Assembly (NCBI GenBank): GCA_905234605.1 | Contig: CAJOIE010000002.1 | Span: 124,001-188,000 of the forward strand | From: an uncultured Bacteroidaceae bacterium | Lineage (GTDB): Bacteria; Bacteroidota; Bacteroidia; Bacteroidales; Bacteroidaceae | Reading direction: 5' to 3' | DNA length: 64,000 nt | Shown: positions 49,583 through 59,077 of the stretch, one piece after another | Layout of the letters: the number at the start of each line of letters is the position of its first letter | Numbering within the stretch: the first letter of the stretch is position 1 | Translations under genes and position numbers: made by a program | Notes under the pieces: model-generated | What the model was told of the DNA's origin: nothing | Databases searched by the model: none | The model's input: the letters and a program-made list of their open reading frames with translations, nothing else

Positions 49583-52471
49583 ATGCCTAAGACCAGCCGT
49601 GAGATACAGCGCGACGCCAAGGCCTTCGTGAAGAAATGGCAAGGTCGCGGACAGGAGCGACAGGACGACAAGACCTTCTGGGAAGACCTCCTTGAGGATG
49701 TGTTCGGCGTGCCCAAGGCCCGCGATGAGATAGAGACCCAGAAGCCAGTGCCTTTCGAGGGGACAACCAAGTGGATAGACGTCTACGTGAAGACATCAAA
49801 GGTTGTCATTGAGCAGAAAAGCCTCGGCACCGACCTCGACAATGCCACAGCACAGAGCGGTGGCCGCATGATGACTCCCATGCAGCAGGGCAAACGCTAC
49901 TACGACTGGCTCAACCGCCCGGAGCAGGGACGCTACATCATTGCATGCAACTTCCAGGAGCTACGCATCTTCGACACCTTCCACAAGACAGCCCCAGAGA
50001 CAATCATCACCCTCGAGGAACTGCCGTCGAAATGGGAGAAGCTGGCGTTCCTTGCCCAGCCATGCAACCTCGCAGAGGCAAAGGAAAGGCACGAGGAAAG
50101 CGTGGCCGACACAGCCAGCGGCTATGTGCGCCGCCTGTATAAGGAACTGCTCAAGAGCTTGCCTGCACCTACTGCCGATGAGCTCCACAGCATTAATGCC
50201 TTCTGCGTGCGCGTCGTGTTCTGCCTCTTCGCAGAGGATGCCGGCCTGTTCAGCGACGAGTTCTTCCACTCGTTCCTGCATAAATTCGATGCCGACGAAC
50301 TCCAGAAACGCTTCGACCACCTGTTCGAGGTGCTCGACCTTGAGGAGCGCGACCGTATGGCCTATAAGTATGCGCCCAAGGAGCTTATGGCGTTCCCCTA
50401 CGTGGACGGCGGCCTGTTCCAAAAGGATGAGCACTATGCCACGCCACCCATCACGACGGATGTGCGCGACATCCTGCTCGGTGCGTGGAACATCACCATG
50501 CCTGCCTCCGGCGAGCCCTTCCGCTGGGGTGACATCTCCCCTACCAACTTCGGATGCATCTTTGAGAGCACCGTAGCCTCCGGCCTGCGTGCGTCCGGCG
50601 GTATGCATTACACCACACCGGCCAACATCCACAAAGTCATCGACCCGCTCTTCTTTGATGAGCTGCGAGAGGAACTTGACATCTTGCTGAGAATGCCCAC
50701 GGAGAAGCGACAGGAGCGCAAGGCAGCCGAGGACAGGCTCGAAGCCTTCCGCACCAGACTCTCCTCCCTGCGCTTCTTAGACCCCGCATGTGGCAGCGGC
50801 AACTTCCTGACAGAGACCTATAAGTCACTGCACGAACTGGAACTGGAGGCTATAAAGAAACAGCTGAGCCTCACCTATCAGAAGTACACGAGCAACGTGG
50901 ATCCGTGCAAGGTGCAGATAGGGCAATTCTTCGGCCTTGAGACAGACGACTTCGCCGTCTCAGTGGCCAAGGCATCGCTATGGATAGCCCAGTGCCAGAT
51001 GCTCCAGCGCACAGAGGAGGTGCTGGAGTGCACCCTGACGATGCTGCCCCTGTCCAAGAACGCCAACATACATTGCTGCAACGCGCTAACCACCGACTGG
51101 AACAAAGTGCTACGCCGCAAGGCCGACGCCCCAACATATATAATAGGTAACCCGCCATTCTTGGGCAGCAAGCTGATGAGTCAGCAGCAGCGCGCCGACC
51201 TCAAGGCAGCCATGCCCGACAGCATCGGCGGCAAGCGCGTCTGGGCAGGCCAGGGAGAGCTGGACTTCGTCGCTGCCTGGTATGCCAAGGCAGCCGCCTA
51301 CATGCACGGCAAGCAGAAAGTATCGGCTGCTTTTGTCTCAACCAGTAGCATCGTGCAAGGTGAGCAGGTGGCTCTGCTGTGGCAGCCGCTCATGACACAC
51401 TACAAGCTTCACATCGCTTTTGCCTGGCGCACCTTCCGCTGGTTCAACAAGGCCGACGAGATGGCCCATGTGCACTGCATCGTCGTAGCCTTCTATCTCG
51501 GCAACAGGCGGAAACACATACAGCCTCTGCTTCTCGAAGAAGGCAAGCCGCCAGTGCACGCCTCCAACATCAATGCCTACCTGCTTGATGCCGGAGACTT
51601 CTTCATCAGCAGCCGTAGCACTCCGCTGTGCAACGTGCCGGAGATAGGCATCGGCAACAAGCCTATCGACGATGGCAACTACCTCTTCACGGAAGCAGAG
51701 ATGCGAGCCTTCGTAGCCAAGGAGCCAGCCTCGGAGCCATTCTTCCGGCGTTGGTATGGTGCCTCGGAGTTCATCAGCGGCAAGCCCCGCTATTGCCTTT
51801 GGCTTGGCGACTGTCCTGCTGCTGTGCTCAACACCATGCCACGCTGCAAGCAGCGTGTGCAGGCCGTGATAGCCTATCGCCGACGCAGCCGCAGTGCCCA
51901 GACGCGGGAGCTGGCCAACATGCCCCGACGTTTCCACGTGGAGAATATGCCCAAGTGCAACTATATCATCGTGCCCTGCACATCGTCGGAGAACCGTCGG
52001 TACATCCCCATGGGTTTCATGACGCCAGATGTCATGGCCAGCAATGGTGTCCTCATAGTTCCGGATGCCACGCTCTATCACTTCGGCGTGCTGGAGTCGC
52101 ACCTGCACATGGCATGGATGCGCGTCGTGGGCGGCCGTCTGAAGAGCGACTACCGCTACTCCGCACGCATTGTTTATAACAACTTCCCCTGGCCGGAAGC
52201 TACAGAGGAGCAGAGGCAGTCCATCAGCCATACGGCTCAAGCCATACTGGACGCACGCGCGGCAGAGGCTGACGCCAGTCTGGCCGACCTCTACGACCCA
52301 GCCACCATGCCGCAGGCTCTCGCTCTGGCTCATCGCGCCAACGACCGCGCCGTTGCCGCCCTGTTCGGCATCGGCGAGCATCTCACGGACGAAGAGATTG
52401 CCTGTGAGCTCATGCGCAGGAACAAGGTCTTAAGCCGGAGAAAGCAGCCTGGAAGAAAGCGTCAATGCTGA
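49583..52471 (+). CDS. MmeI-like (Type IIL) restriction-modification enzyme
   Basis: A 962-residue single-chain enzyme with both cutting and methylating parts. The N-terminal nuclease shows Asp66 and Glu77-Gln-Lys79 (WIDVYVK and IEQKSLG), the D-x10-E-x-K arrangement of MmeI relatives. A helical spacer follows (about 150-330). The adenine methyltransferase has motif I DPACGSGNFL near 399 and motif IV NPPF near 523. The remaining region (about 640-960) is the target-recognition and C-terminal part (PRRFHVENMPKCNYIIVPC, SARIVYNNFPWPE). Such enzymes methylate one strand and cut about 20 bp away. No separate restriction or specificity subunit is adjacent. It may be a defence gene gained by transfer. 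Confidence 0.9.
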   Translation: MPKTSREIQRDAKAFVKKWQGRGQERQDDKTFWEDLLEDVFGVPKARDEIETQKPVPFEGTTKWIDVYVKTSKVVIEQKSLGTDLDNATAQSGGRMMTPMQQGKRYYDWLNRPEQGRYIIACNFQELRIFDTFHKTAPETIITLEELPSKWEKLAFLAQPCNLAEAKERHEESVADTASGYVRRLYKELLKSLPAPTADELHSINAFCVRVVFCLFAEDAGLFSDEFFHSFLHKFDADELQKRFDHLFEVLDLEERDRMAYKYAPKELMAFPYVDGGLFQKDEHYATPPITTDVRDILLGAWNITMPASGEPFRWGDISPTNFGCIFESTVASGLRASGGMHYTTPANIHKVIDPLFFDELREELDILLRMPTEKRQERKAAEDRLEAFRTRLSSLRFLDPACGSGNFLTETYKSLHELELEAIKKQLSLTYQKYTSNVDPCKVQIGQFFGLETDDFAVSVAKASLWIAQCQMLQRTEEVLECTLTMLPLSKNANIHCCNALTTDWNKVLRRKADAPTYIIGNPPFLGSKLMSQQQRADLKAAMPDSIGGKRVWAGQGELDFVAAWYAKAAAYMHGKQKVSAAFVSTSSIVQGEQVALLWQPLMTHYKLHIAFAWRTFRWFNKADEMAHVHCIVVAFYLGNRRKHIQPLLLEEGKPPVHASNINAYLLDAGDFFISSRSTPLCNVPEIGIGNKPIDDGNYLFTEAEMRAFVAKEPASEPFFRRWYGASEFISGKPRYCLWLGDCPAAVLNTMPRCKQRVQAVIAYRRRSRSAQTRELANMPRRFHVENMPKCNYIIVPCTSSENRRYIPMGFMTPDVMASNGVLIVPDATLYHFGVLESHLHMAWMRVVGGRLKSDYRYSARIVYNNFPWPEATEEQRQSISHTAQAILDARAAEADASLADLYDPATMPQALALAHRANDRAVAALFGIGEHLTDEEIACELMRRNKVLSRRKQPGRKRQC

Positions 52472-52505
52472 CACATGCATACACCAACACTAACACCTAC
52501 ATAAC

Positions 52506-54767
52506 ATGAAAGCAACTATCTCAAGCAAACTCTGCCTGCTTGCGCTGACAGCCATGGTGGCTGTCGCAGGCGGCACCGCACGTGCCGACGAGGGCATGTG
52601 GCTGCTGGGACGCATGGACCAGCGCACCATGGACGTGGCACGCTCCTTAGGCCTGGAGCTCACGGAGCAGGAACTCTACAACGACGAGGGCACGGCTCTC
52701 AATGCCTGCGTGGTGGACTTCGGCGACTACTGCTCGGGGGTCATCGTCTCGCCCGACGGCCTGCTGTTCACCAACCACCACTGCGGCTTCAGCTCTATCC
52801 AGCAGCTGTCGACGCCCGACGACGACATCCTTGCCAATGGCTTTGTGGCCCGTTCAAGAGAGGAGGAGCGTCCTGTCGACGGCCTCTTCGTGAAGATATG
52901 GCTGCGCTGTGAGGACGTGACGGCCCAGGTGCTGGCAGAGCTCGACAGCGTATATGCCAACCCTGAGCTGGGGCGCAAGGCAGGCAAGCAGCGGCAGGCT
53001 GTGCTCTACAACGACTATGTCGGCAGCATCATGGACAAGATAGCCATGCGTGCGCAGCGGCGTGCCAACGAGGAGCGCAAGGAAGGCATAGTGTGTGAAG
53101 TGAAAGCCTTCGAAGGCGGTCGCTCATATCTGCTCAACTACTACCGCCAGTACGACGACATTCGCCTCGTCTTCACCGTGCCCCAGTCGCTGGGCAAGTT
53201 CGGGGGCGACACCGACAACTGGATGTGGCCCCGCCAGACGGCCGACTTCAGTGTGTTCCGCATCTACGCCGACTCCTTAGGCCTGCCTGCCGACTACAGT
53301 GCCGACAACGTGCCGCTGCGCCCGCGCCGCTATGCACGCATCAGCCTCGAGGGCTACACGCAGGGCAGCTACTGCATGACGATAGGCTACCCTGGCTCCA
53401 CAAGCCGCTATCTCTCGAGCTACGGTGTGGAGGAGCGTGTGGATGTGGCCAACATACCCCGCATCCGCGTGCGTGGCGTGAAGCAGGATGTATGGCGCCG
53501 CTGGATGACTGCCGACCGCACCGTGGGCATCAAGTATGCCTCCAAGTATGCCTCCTCGTCCAACTACTGGAAGAACTCGCAGGGCATGAACGAGGCTGTG
53601 GCGCGCCTCGGCATCGTGGCCGAGAAGGAGGCTCGCGAGCAGGAGCTGCGCCGCTGGTTTGCCGCCACACCAGCCTTGCGTGCACGCTTCGCCCAGATGC
53701 TGCCGCAGCTGAAGAAGGACTACCGCACACGCCGTGATGCGCGCTACGCACAAGGCTTCGTCAGCGAAGCCCTCTACGGCACAGAGCTCATCACCTTCGG
53801 CCGCCTGGCAGCACGCGTGGCCGACATGCATCCCGACCGCCGCAGAGGCATCACGGAATATGTACGCGACCTCTACAAGGACTACGACCCGCGTGTCGAC
53901 GAGGACGTGATGGCCGCCTTGCTTGAGGAATACGCCCGCGAGGTGCCGTCGCGCTACCTGCCCCGCTTCTACAAAGACATCCGCCGTCTCTTCAAGGGCG
54001 ACTATAAAGCCTTTGCCCATGAGATATTCGAAGGCACACGCCTCACCTCCTTTGAGGGGTGGCAGACACTCGTCGACGCCGAGGTCAGTGCCGAGGGCAC
54101 CTACGACGATGCCCTCGAGCAGAAGCTGGCCGACGAGGAGGCCTACCGCGACCACGTGGGTTCCGACCCTGCCGTTATACTCGCCGAGGAAGTCGGTGCC
54201 ATGGTGGCGGCCGTGATACAGCCAGTGCTGGAGCGCACAGGAGCCAGCATATCGTGGAACGAGGCACTGCTCACACAGGCCGTGATGGAGAAGGAGATGG
54301 ACCAGCCCCACTACTCCGACGCCAACTTCACGCAGAGGATGAGCATAGGCATCGTGTCGGACTACACCAACTCGGGCACGCACCACGACTACATCACCAC
54401 GCTGCCCTCGCTGCTCGACAAGATAGACCACGGGGCCGACAACCCCGACTACGTCGTCGAGGAGGCCGTGGCCGCCCTGCTCCGCACGGCCTCCTACGGC
54501 CGCTATGCCGACCAGCGCACGGGCCAGCTGCCGCTATGCTTCCTCACCACCAACGACATCACCGGAGGCAACTCGGGCTCACCCATGTTCAACGGCCGTG
54601 GAGAGCTCATAGGCCTGGCCTTCGACGGCAACTGGGATGCCCTGAGCTCCGACATCTCGTTCGACGCAAGCCTCACGCGCTGCATCGGCGTGGACATACG
54701 CTTCGTGCTGTGGCTCATGGACCGCTGGGGCCACGCCGACCGTCTCATCAGCGAGCTGCTGCCATGA
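52506..54767 (+). CDS. dpp7: S46 family dipeptidyl peptidase, DPP7 type
   Basis: A 753-residue exported peptidase that removes dipeptides from oligopeptides for amino-acid use. A signal peptide (KLCLLALTAMVAVAGGTARA) precedes the catalytic His in FTNHHCGF (about 91), Asp in GGDTDNWMWPR (about 235) and Ser in GGNSGSPMFNG (about 691). In the S1 pocket the residue after GLAFD is Gly, as in DPP7 (prefers hydrophobic residues), where DPP11 has Arg for acidic residues. It lies 34 bp after the MmeI-like gene and overlaps the Nudix gene by 4 bp. Confidence 0.93.
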   Translation: MKATISSKLCLLALTAMVAVAGGTARADEGMWLLGRMDQRTMDVARSLGLELTEQELYNDEGTALNACVVDFGDYCSGVIVSPDGLLFTNHHCGFSSIQQLSTPDDDILANGFVARSREEERPVDGLFVKIWLRCEDVTAQVLAELDSVYANPELGRKAGKQRQAVLYNDYVGSIMDKIAMRAQRRANEERKEGIVCEVKAFEGGRSYLLNYYRQYDDIRLVFTVPQSLGKFGGDTDNWMWPRQTADFSVFRIYADSLGLPADYSADNVPLRPRRYARISLEGYTQGSYCMTIGYPGSTSRYLSSYGVEERVDVANIPRIRVRGVKQDVWRRWMTADRTVGIKYASKYASSSNYWKNSQGMNEAVARLGIVAEKEAREQELRRWFAATPALRARFAQMLPQLKKDYRTRRDARYAQGFVSEALYGTELITFGRLAARVADMHPDRRRGITEYVRDLYKDYDPRVDEDVMAALLEEYAREVPSRYLPRFYKDIRRLFKGDYKAFAHEIFEGTRLTSFEGWQTLVDAEVSAEGTYDDALEQKLADEEAYRDHVGSDPAVILAEEVGAMVAAVIQPVLERTGASISWNEALLTQAVMEKEMDQPHYSDANFTQRMSIGIVSDYTNSGTHHDYITTLPSLLDKIDHGADNPDYVVEEAVAALLRTASYGRYADQRTGQLPLCFLTTNDITGGNSGSPMFNGRGELIGLAFDGNWDALSSDISFDASLTRCIGVDIRFVLWLMDRWGHADRLISELLP

Positions 54768-55321
54768 CACACCCGCTCGACATCTTCGCATTCTGCCCGC
54801 ACTGCGGGGCCGCCGCCTTCGTGCCCCACGGCGGCAAGGCCAAGCACTGTGAGGCCTGCGGCTTCACCTACTACCTCAACCCCTCGGCGGCAACCGTGGC
54901 ACTGATAGAGCGCACCGCAGGCGCAGATGCCCACACGGAGTGGCTCTGCGTGCGCCGCGCCAAGGAGCCGGCACGCGGCACCCTCGACCTGCCCGGCGGC
55001 TTCTCCGACATGGACGAGACCAGCGAGCAAGGCGTCTGCCGTGAGGTGAGAGAAGAGACGGGGCTGGAGGTGGAGCGCACAGAGTTCCTCTTCTCCTTGC
55101 CCAACCGCTACGAATACTCAGGCATGGTGATACCCACCATCGACATGTTCTACCGCTGCCACGTGGCCGACACCACACAGGCATGCGCCGCCGACGATGC
55201 CGCCGAGCTGCTGTGGCTCCGCCCTGAGGACATCGACCCTGCCGCCTTCGGCCTGACAAGCATACGCCACGGTGTGACACGCCTGCTGGCAGAGAGAAAC
55301 AGCCGGCCTGCGGAACTATGA
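54764..55321 (+). CDS. Nudix hydrolase with N-terminal zinc ribbon (NudC-like)
   Basis: A 185-residue pyrophosphohydrolase. It has a zinc ribbon (FCPHCG ... CEACGF) in the first 32 residues and the complete Nudix box G-x5-E-x7-REVREETG ([12 protein letters not shown] then [10 protein letters not shown]). The build is like NudC proteins that act on NADH and remove NAD caps from RNA, but shorter, so the substrate is uncertain. Start and DPP7 stop overlap as ATGA. The repeat array A6 starts 7 bp after its stop. Confidence 0.9.
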   Translation: MTHPLDIFAFCPHCGAAAFVPHGGKAKHCEACGFTYYLNPSAATVALIERTAGADAHTEWLCVRRAKEPARGTLDLPGGFSDMDETSEQGVCREVREETGLEVERTEFLFSLPNRYEYSGMVIPTIDMFYRCHVADTTQACAADDAAELLWLRPEDIDPAAFGLTSIRHGVTRLLAERNSRPAEL

Positions 55322-55327
55322 AGAAAG

Positions 55328-55407
55328 GGGGTGCAGGGTGACAGCCCATCACCCTGCACCCACACGCCCATCACCCTGCACCCTCCTGACAGAGCACCCT
55401 GCACGGT
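55328..55407. repeat. Array A6 of the 22-23 bp periodic TGCA repeat, four units
   Basis: Units start at 55328, 55351, 55373 and 55396 (spacings 23, 22, 23). The first is GGGGTGCAGGGT; the other three face the other way (ACCCTGCACCCA, ACCCTGCACCCT, ACCCTGCACGGT). The array is in the 214-bp gap between the Nudix gene and metK, 53 bp upstream of the metK -7 box. Confidence 0.85.
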
Positions 55408-55459
55408 GCCGGCAAGCAGAATGCACGGCGCGGAGCATGCCCGTGTGCCCTTTTTGCCT

Positions 55460-55467
55460 TACCTTTG
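55460..55467 (+). promoter_or_regulatory. -7 box (TACCTTTG) for metK
   Basis: Exact TAnnTTTG on the plus strand, with a leader of about 62 nt. No SAM riboswitch fold was recognised in that short leader. Confidence 0.65.
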
Positions 55468-55535
55468 CCGCGCAGCGATGCATCGACTGCACATCCGTCA
55501 GTCCACAACTTCCAACACTCAACACTCCAACCATA

Positions 55536-56822
55536 ATGGCATACCTGTTCACATCAGAGTCAGTGTCCGAAGGTCACCCCGACAAGGTGGCCGACCAGAT
55601 AAGCGATGCCGTGCTCGACCATCTGCTCGCCTTCGACCCACAGTCGAAGGTGGCATGTGAGACCCTCGTGACCACAGGCCAGGTCGTTCTGGCCGGCGAG
55701 GTAAAGAGCGAGGCATACGTCGACCTGCCCGAGATAGCCCGTCAGACCATACGCCGCATAGGCTACACCCGCGGCGAGCTCATGTTCGAGGCCAACAGTT
55801 GCGGCGTGCTCTCCGCCATCCACGAGCAGAGCCCCGACATCAACCGCGGCGTGGAGCGCAGCGACCCCATGGAGCAGGGAGCCGGCGACCAGGGCATGAT
55901 GTTCGGCTATGCCACACGCGAGACACCGACCTACATGCCCCTGGCCCTCGACCTGGCACACCGCATCCTGCGCACCCTTGCCGACATACGCCGCGAAGGC
56001 CGCCAGATGACCTACCTCCGTCCCGACGCCAAGAGCCAGGTCACCATAGAGTATGGCGACGACGGGCACCCCCGCCGCGTGGACACCATCGTCGTGTCCA
56101 CACAGCACGACGAGTTCATCCAGGCACACGACGGCGACGTGGCACGCGCTGAGAGCGAGATGCTCGCCACCATACGCCACGACGTGGTGCACACACTCAT
56201 GCCCCGCGTGGTCGAAGGCATCACGGACGCACACGTCAGGGCACTCTTCGACGACCACATCAAGTACCACGTCAACCCCACGGGCAAGTTCGTCATCGGC
56301 GGCCCACACGGCGACACCGGCCTCACCGGCCGCAAAATCATCGTCGACACCTACGGCGGCAAAGGCGCACACGGCGGAGGAGCCTTCTCCGGCAAAGACC
56401 CATCCAAGGTGGACCGCTCGGCAGCCTACGCCGCACGCCACATAGCCAAGAACATGGTGGCCGCCGGCGTGGCCGACGAGATGCTCGTGCAACTCTCCTA
56501 CGCCATCGGCGTGGCCGAGCCCGTGAGCATATACGTCGACACCTACGGCACCTCACACGTAGGCCAGAGCGACGGCGAGATAGCACGCATGACAGCACGC
56601 CTCTTCGACCTGCGCCCACGAGCCATCGAGGACCGCCTGCGCCTGCGCCAACCCATCTACGAGGAGACAGCAGCCTACGGCCACATGGGCCGCGAGCCAC
56701 AGACAGTCACCAAGACATTCCACAGCCGCTACAACCGCCCCGTGACACTCCAGGTGGAGCTCTTCACATGGGAGAAGCTCGACTACGTGGACCGCATACG
56801 CGCCGCCTTCGGCATCAGCTGA
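55536..56822 (+). CDS. metK: S-adenosylmethionine synthetase
   Basis: A 428-residue enzyme that makes SAM from methionine and ATP. Family motifs are clear: [20 protein letters not shown] at the N-terminus, [12 protein letters not shown] and the P-loop-like [22 protein letters not shown]. The start at 55536 matches the usual MAYLFTSES beginning; a longer in-frame start would translate the repeat array and lie upstream of the promoter. It probably heads a run with the LOG gene 67 bp downstream. SAM made here feeds the methyltransferases and radical SAM enzyme nearby, a general and not specific link. Confidence 0.98.
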   Translation: MAYLFTSESVSEGHPDKVADQISDAVLDHLLAFDPQSKVACETLVTTGQVVLAGEVKSEAYVDLPEIARQTIRRIGYTRGELMFEANSCGVLSAIHEQSPDINRGVERSDPMEQGAGDQGMMFGYATRETPTYMPLALDLAHRILRTLADIRREGRQMTYLRPDAKSQVTIEYGDDGHPRRVDTIVVSTQHDEFIQAHDGDVARAESEMLATIRHDVVHTLMPRVVEGITDAHVRALFDDHIKYHVNPTGKFVIGGPHGDTGLTGRKIIVDTYGGKGAHGGGAFSGKDPSKVDRSAAYAARHIAKNMVAAGVADEMLVQLSYAIGVAEPVSIYVDTYGTSHVGQSDGEIARMTARLFDLRPRAIEDRLRLRQPIYEETAAYGHMGREPQTVTKTFHSRYNRPVTLQVELFTWEKLDYVDRIRAAFGIS

Positions 56823-56889
56823 CCATTCGCCACTATCATCCTGACACCCACCACTTGACCGTGCCCGAGGCACACATTCCGACATACAG

Positions 56890-57465
56890 ATGAACATCGC
56901 CGTCTATGCAGCATCGAGCACACGTCTCGATGCTGCTTACTATGAAGCCGCACGCGCCATAGGCCACGAACTCGCACGCCGAGGCATAGGCCTGGTGAAC
57001 GGAGCAGGCAACATGGGCCTCATGGCCGCCACCGCCGACGCCTGCCTCCAGGACGGAGGCACCGTGACAGGCGTCATACCCACCTTCATGGTCGAGCAAG
57101 ACTGGCACCACAAAGGTCTGACACGGCTCATAGAGACAGCCGACATGCACGAGCGCAAGCACACCATGGCCATGCTCTCCGACGCCTGCATAGCCATGCC
57201 CGGCGGCTGCGGTACACTCGAGGAGCTCATGGAAGTGATCACATGGAAACAGCTCGGCATCTACCTCAAGCCCATCGTCATCCTCAACCTGCGCGGCTAC
57301 TACGACCACCTGCTCCAGCAGCTTGAGCACGGCATAGAAGAGCACTTCATGGGAGAGCGCCACCGCGACATCTGGCGCGTGGCCACAACAGCCACCGAAG
57401 CCGTAGAGCTCGCCGTGAGCACCCCCCTGTGGGACCCCTCAGTGCGCAAGTTCGCCGCCATCTGA
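56890..57465 (+). CDS. LOG family protein (TIGR00730, nucleotide 5'-monophosphate phosphoribohydrolase)
   Basis: A 191-residue Rossmann-fold protein. The motif PGGCGTLEELMEVITWKQLG (about 100-118) is the PGGxGTxxE signature, and NGAGNMGLMAATADACLQ matches the N-terminal nucleotide-binding part. LOG proteins split ribose 5-phosphate from nucleotide monophosphates; the plant-hormone use is not implied in this bacterium. It lies between metK and the DUF4271 gene. Confidence 0.92.
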   Translation: MNIAVYAASSTRLDAAYYEAARAIGHELARRGIGLVNGAGNMGLMAATADACLQDGGTVTGVIPTFMVEQDWHHKGLTRLIETADMHERKHTMAMLSDACIAMPGGCGTLEELMEVITWKQLGIYLKPIVILNLRGYYDHLLQQLEHGIEEHFMGERHRDIWRVATTATEAVELAVSTPLWDPSVRKFAAI

Positions 57466-57511
57466 ACACCGCCATCATTACGCGCGTACCTTATATAATA
57501 TACCACCACCC

Positions 57512-58303
57512 ATGCCACTGCCACTGTTCTACACGGCCGACACCCTTGCCGCGCGCGACACCGTGCTCTTCAGCCCCATGCTCGGAGCAGAACACTACGG
57601 CATGAGTGCCCAGCTGCGCACAGCCATGCCAGCCGACAACGACACCGTGGCAGCCATCAGCCTCACAGTGGCAGCCCTCCTCGCCATAGCTGTGTACCAC
57701 TCACGCAGCGTGCTGGCCGACCATGTGGCAGCACTCTTCCTGCCATCCTCACGCACCAAGGCCGCCGAGGGCCCGCACGCCCTGAACGGCTTCACGCTGA
57801 CAGTCTTCGCACTAACCTTTGCCGCCAGCACAGCCATCCTCTTCCACCAGTATGCCGCCACCACGCCCCCAGACCGCCACATGCTCGCATCATGGCTCGC
57901 CGACACACCCATGCTCGGCCTCTACACCATGGCAGCCCTCGCCTACCTGCTCCTGCGGCTGACACTGACAAGCATGGTGCACGCCGTGTTCATGACCACA
58001 GCACACAGCCGTCTGGCACGCCAGAACCTGGCCACATGCCTCGTCATCGAAGCCACATTGCTCTACATAGCCGCACTCGCAGGCACACACCTTTGCCTAC
58101 CAGGCCATGCCCTCCTCTGGGCTGCCGGAACGTGCTTCCTTTTGGGCAAAATGGCTGCCACATGGCGCATCAGTCCCTACCTTTTTGCCCAAAAACATGG
58201 CCTCGTGCACTTTTTTACCTACTTTTGCACCCTCGAAGCAGCACCCCTCTCGCTGCTATGGTCCACATTAGTCTTCATGACGAGCTACTTGGCCGCATTG
58301 TAA
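57512..58303 (+). CDS. DUF4271 membrane protein
   Basis: A 263-residue protein with six or more hydrophobic segments (for example AAISLTVAALLAIAVYHSR and MLGLYTMAALAYLLLRL) and the C-terminal LFAQKHGLVHFFTYFCTLE seen in DUF4271. It comes directly before hemD, as in many Bacteroidetes. Function is unknown. Near its 3' end is a TACTTTTG box (58220-58227) that could be an internal promoter for hemD and the genes after it. Confidence 0.75.
   Translation: MPLPLFYTADTLAARDTVLFSPMLGAEHYGMSAQLRTAMPADNDTVAAISLTVAALLAIAVYHSRSVLADHVAALFLPSSRTKAAEGPHALNGFTLTVFALTFAASTAILFHQYAATTPPDRHMLASWLADTPMLGLYTMAALAYLLLRLTLTSMVHAVFMTTAHSRLARQNLATCLVIEATLLYIAALAGTHLCLPGHALLWAAGTCFLLGKMAATWRISPYLFAQKHGLVHFFTYFCTLEAAPLSLLWSTLVFMTSYLAAL
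58220..58227 (+). promoter_or_regulatory. Possible internal -7 box (TACTTTTG) before hemD
   Basis: Exact TAnnTTTG on the plus strand inside the 3' part of the DUF4271 gene, about 100 bp before the hemD start. It may be chance within coding sequence. Confidence 0.35.
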
Positions 58304-58327
58304 TGCCAGCCGTGAAAGCACACAAAC

Positions 58328-59077
58328 ATGATAAAGAAGATACTGGTATCACAGCCCAAACCATCATCCGACAAGTCGCCCTACTACGACATAGCAGCCA
58401 AGCATGGCGTTGAGATAGTGTTCCGACCTTTCATCAAGGTGGAAAGCCTGACAGCAAAGGAGTTCCGCGCGCAGAAGATCTCCCTGAGCACATTCACCTC
58501 AGTGGTCTTCACCTCACGCCACGCCATCGACCACTTCTTCCAGCTGGCCAAGGAGCTGCGCTTCGTCATACCCGAAGACTTCAAGTACTTCTGCATCACG
58601 GAGCAGATAGCCCTCTATATACAGAAATATGTGCAATACCGCAAGCGCAAGGTCTTCTATGGCAACACAGGCAAGTTTGCCGACCTGCTCCCGCAGATGG
58701 TAAAGCACAAGGGCGAGCGTTTCTTCGTGCCACAGAGCGACGTGCACACCGACGAGATACCGCGCATGCTCGACGAGAAGGGACTGGAACACCGCGAGGG
58801 TGTGATGTACCGCACCGTAGCCAACAACTTTGGTGCCGACGAGGCCTTCGACTACGACATGCTCGTATTCTTCAGCCCAAGCGGCGTGAGCAGCCTGCTC
58901 ACCAACTTCCCCGACTTCGAGCAAGGGCAGATAGCCATCGCCACCTTCGGCCCCACCACAGCCAAGGCCGTCAAGGACGCAGGTCTGCGCCTCGACCTGG
59001 AAGCACCCACACCCCAGTATCCCAGCATCACCTCCGCCCTCAACGCTTACCTGACAGAGGTTAATGGCAAAGCCTGA
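58328..59077 (+). CDS. hemD: Uroporphyrinogen-III synthase
   Basis: A 249-residue enzyme of tetrapyrrole synthesis. It has the low-conservation two-lobe HemD pattern: KILVSQPKPSSDKSPY at the N-terminus, VVFTSRHAIDHFF, the FFSPSGVSSLLTNFP segment and IATFGPTTAKAVKDAGLRLDLEAPTPQYPS with the Tyr near the end. Length is normal. The rnpA start overlaps its last 14 bp, so translation of the two is probably coupled. Confidence 0.92.
   Translation: MIKKILVSQPKPSSDKSPYYDIAAKHGVEIVFRPFIKVESLTAKEFRAQKISLSTFTSVVFTSRHAIDHFFQLAKELRFVIPEDFKYFCITEQIALYIQKYVQYRKRKVFYGNTGKFADLLPQMVKHKGERFFVPQSDVHTDEIPRMLDEKGLEHREGVMYRTVANNFGADEAFDYDMLVFFSPSGVSSLLTNFPDFEQGQIAIATFGPTTAKAVKDAGLRLDLEAPTPQYPSITSALNAYLTEVNGKA

Noticed and set aside
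1147-55407. CRISPR array
   Set aside because: The repeats are only 12 bp with 10-11 bp between them, in separate sets of four or five, and no cas gene is present.
55468-55535. SAM riboswitch upstream of metK
   Set aside because: The leader is about 62 nt and I could not find the conserved stems or core of a known SAM riboswitch.
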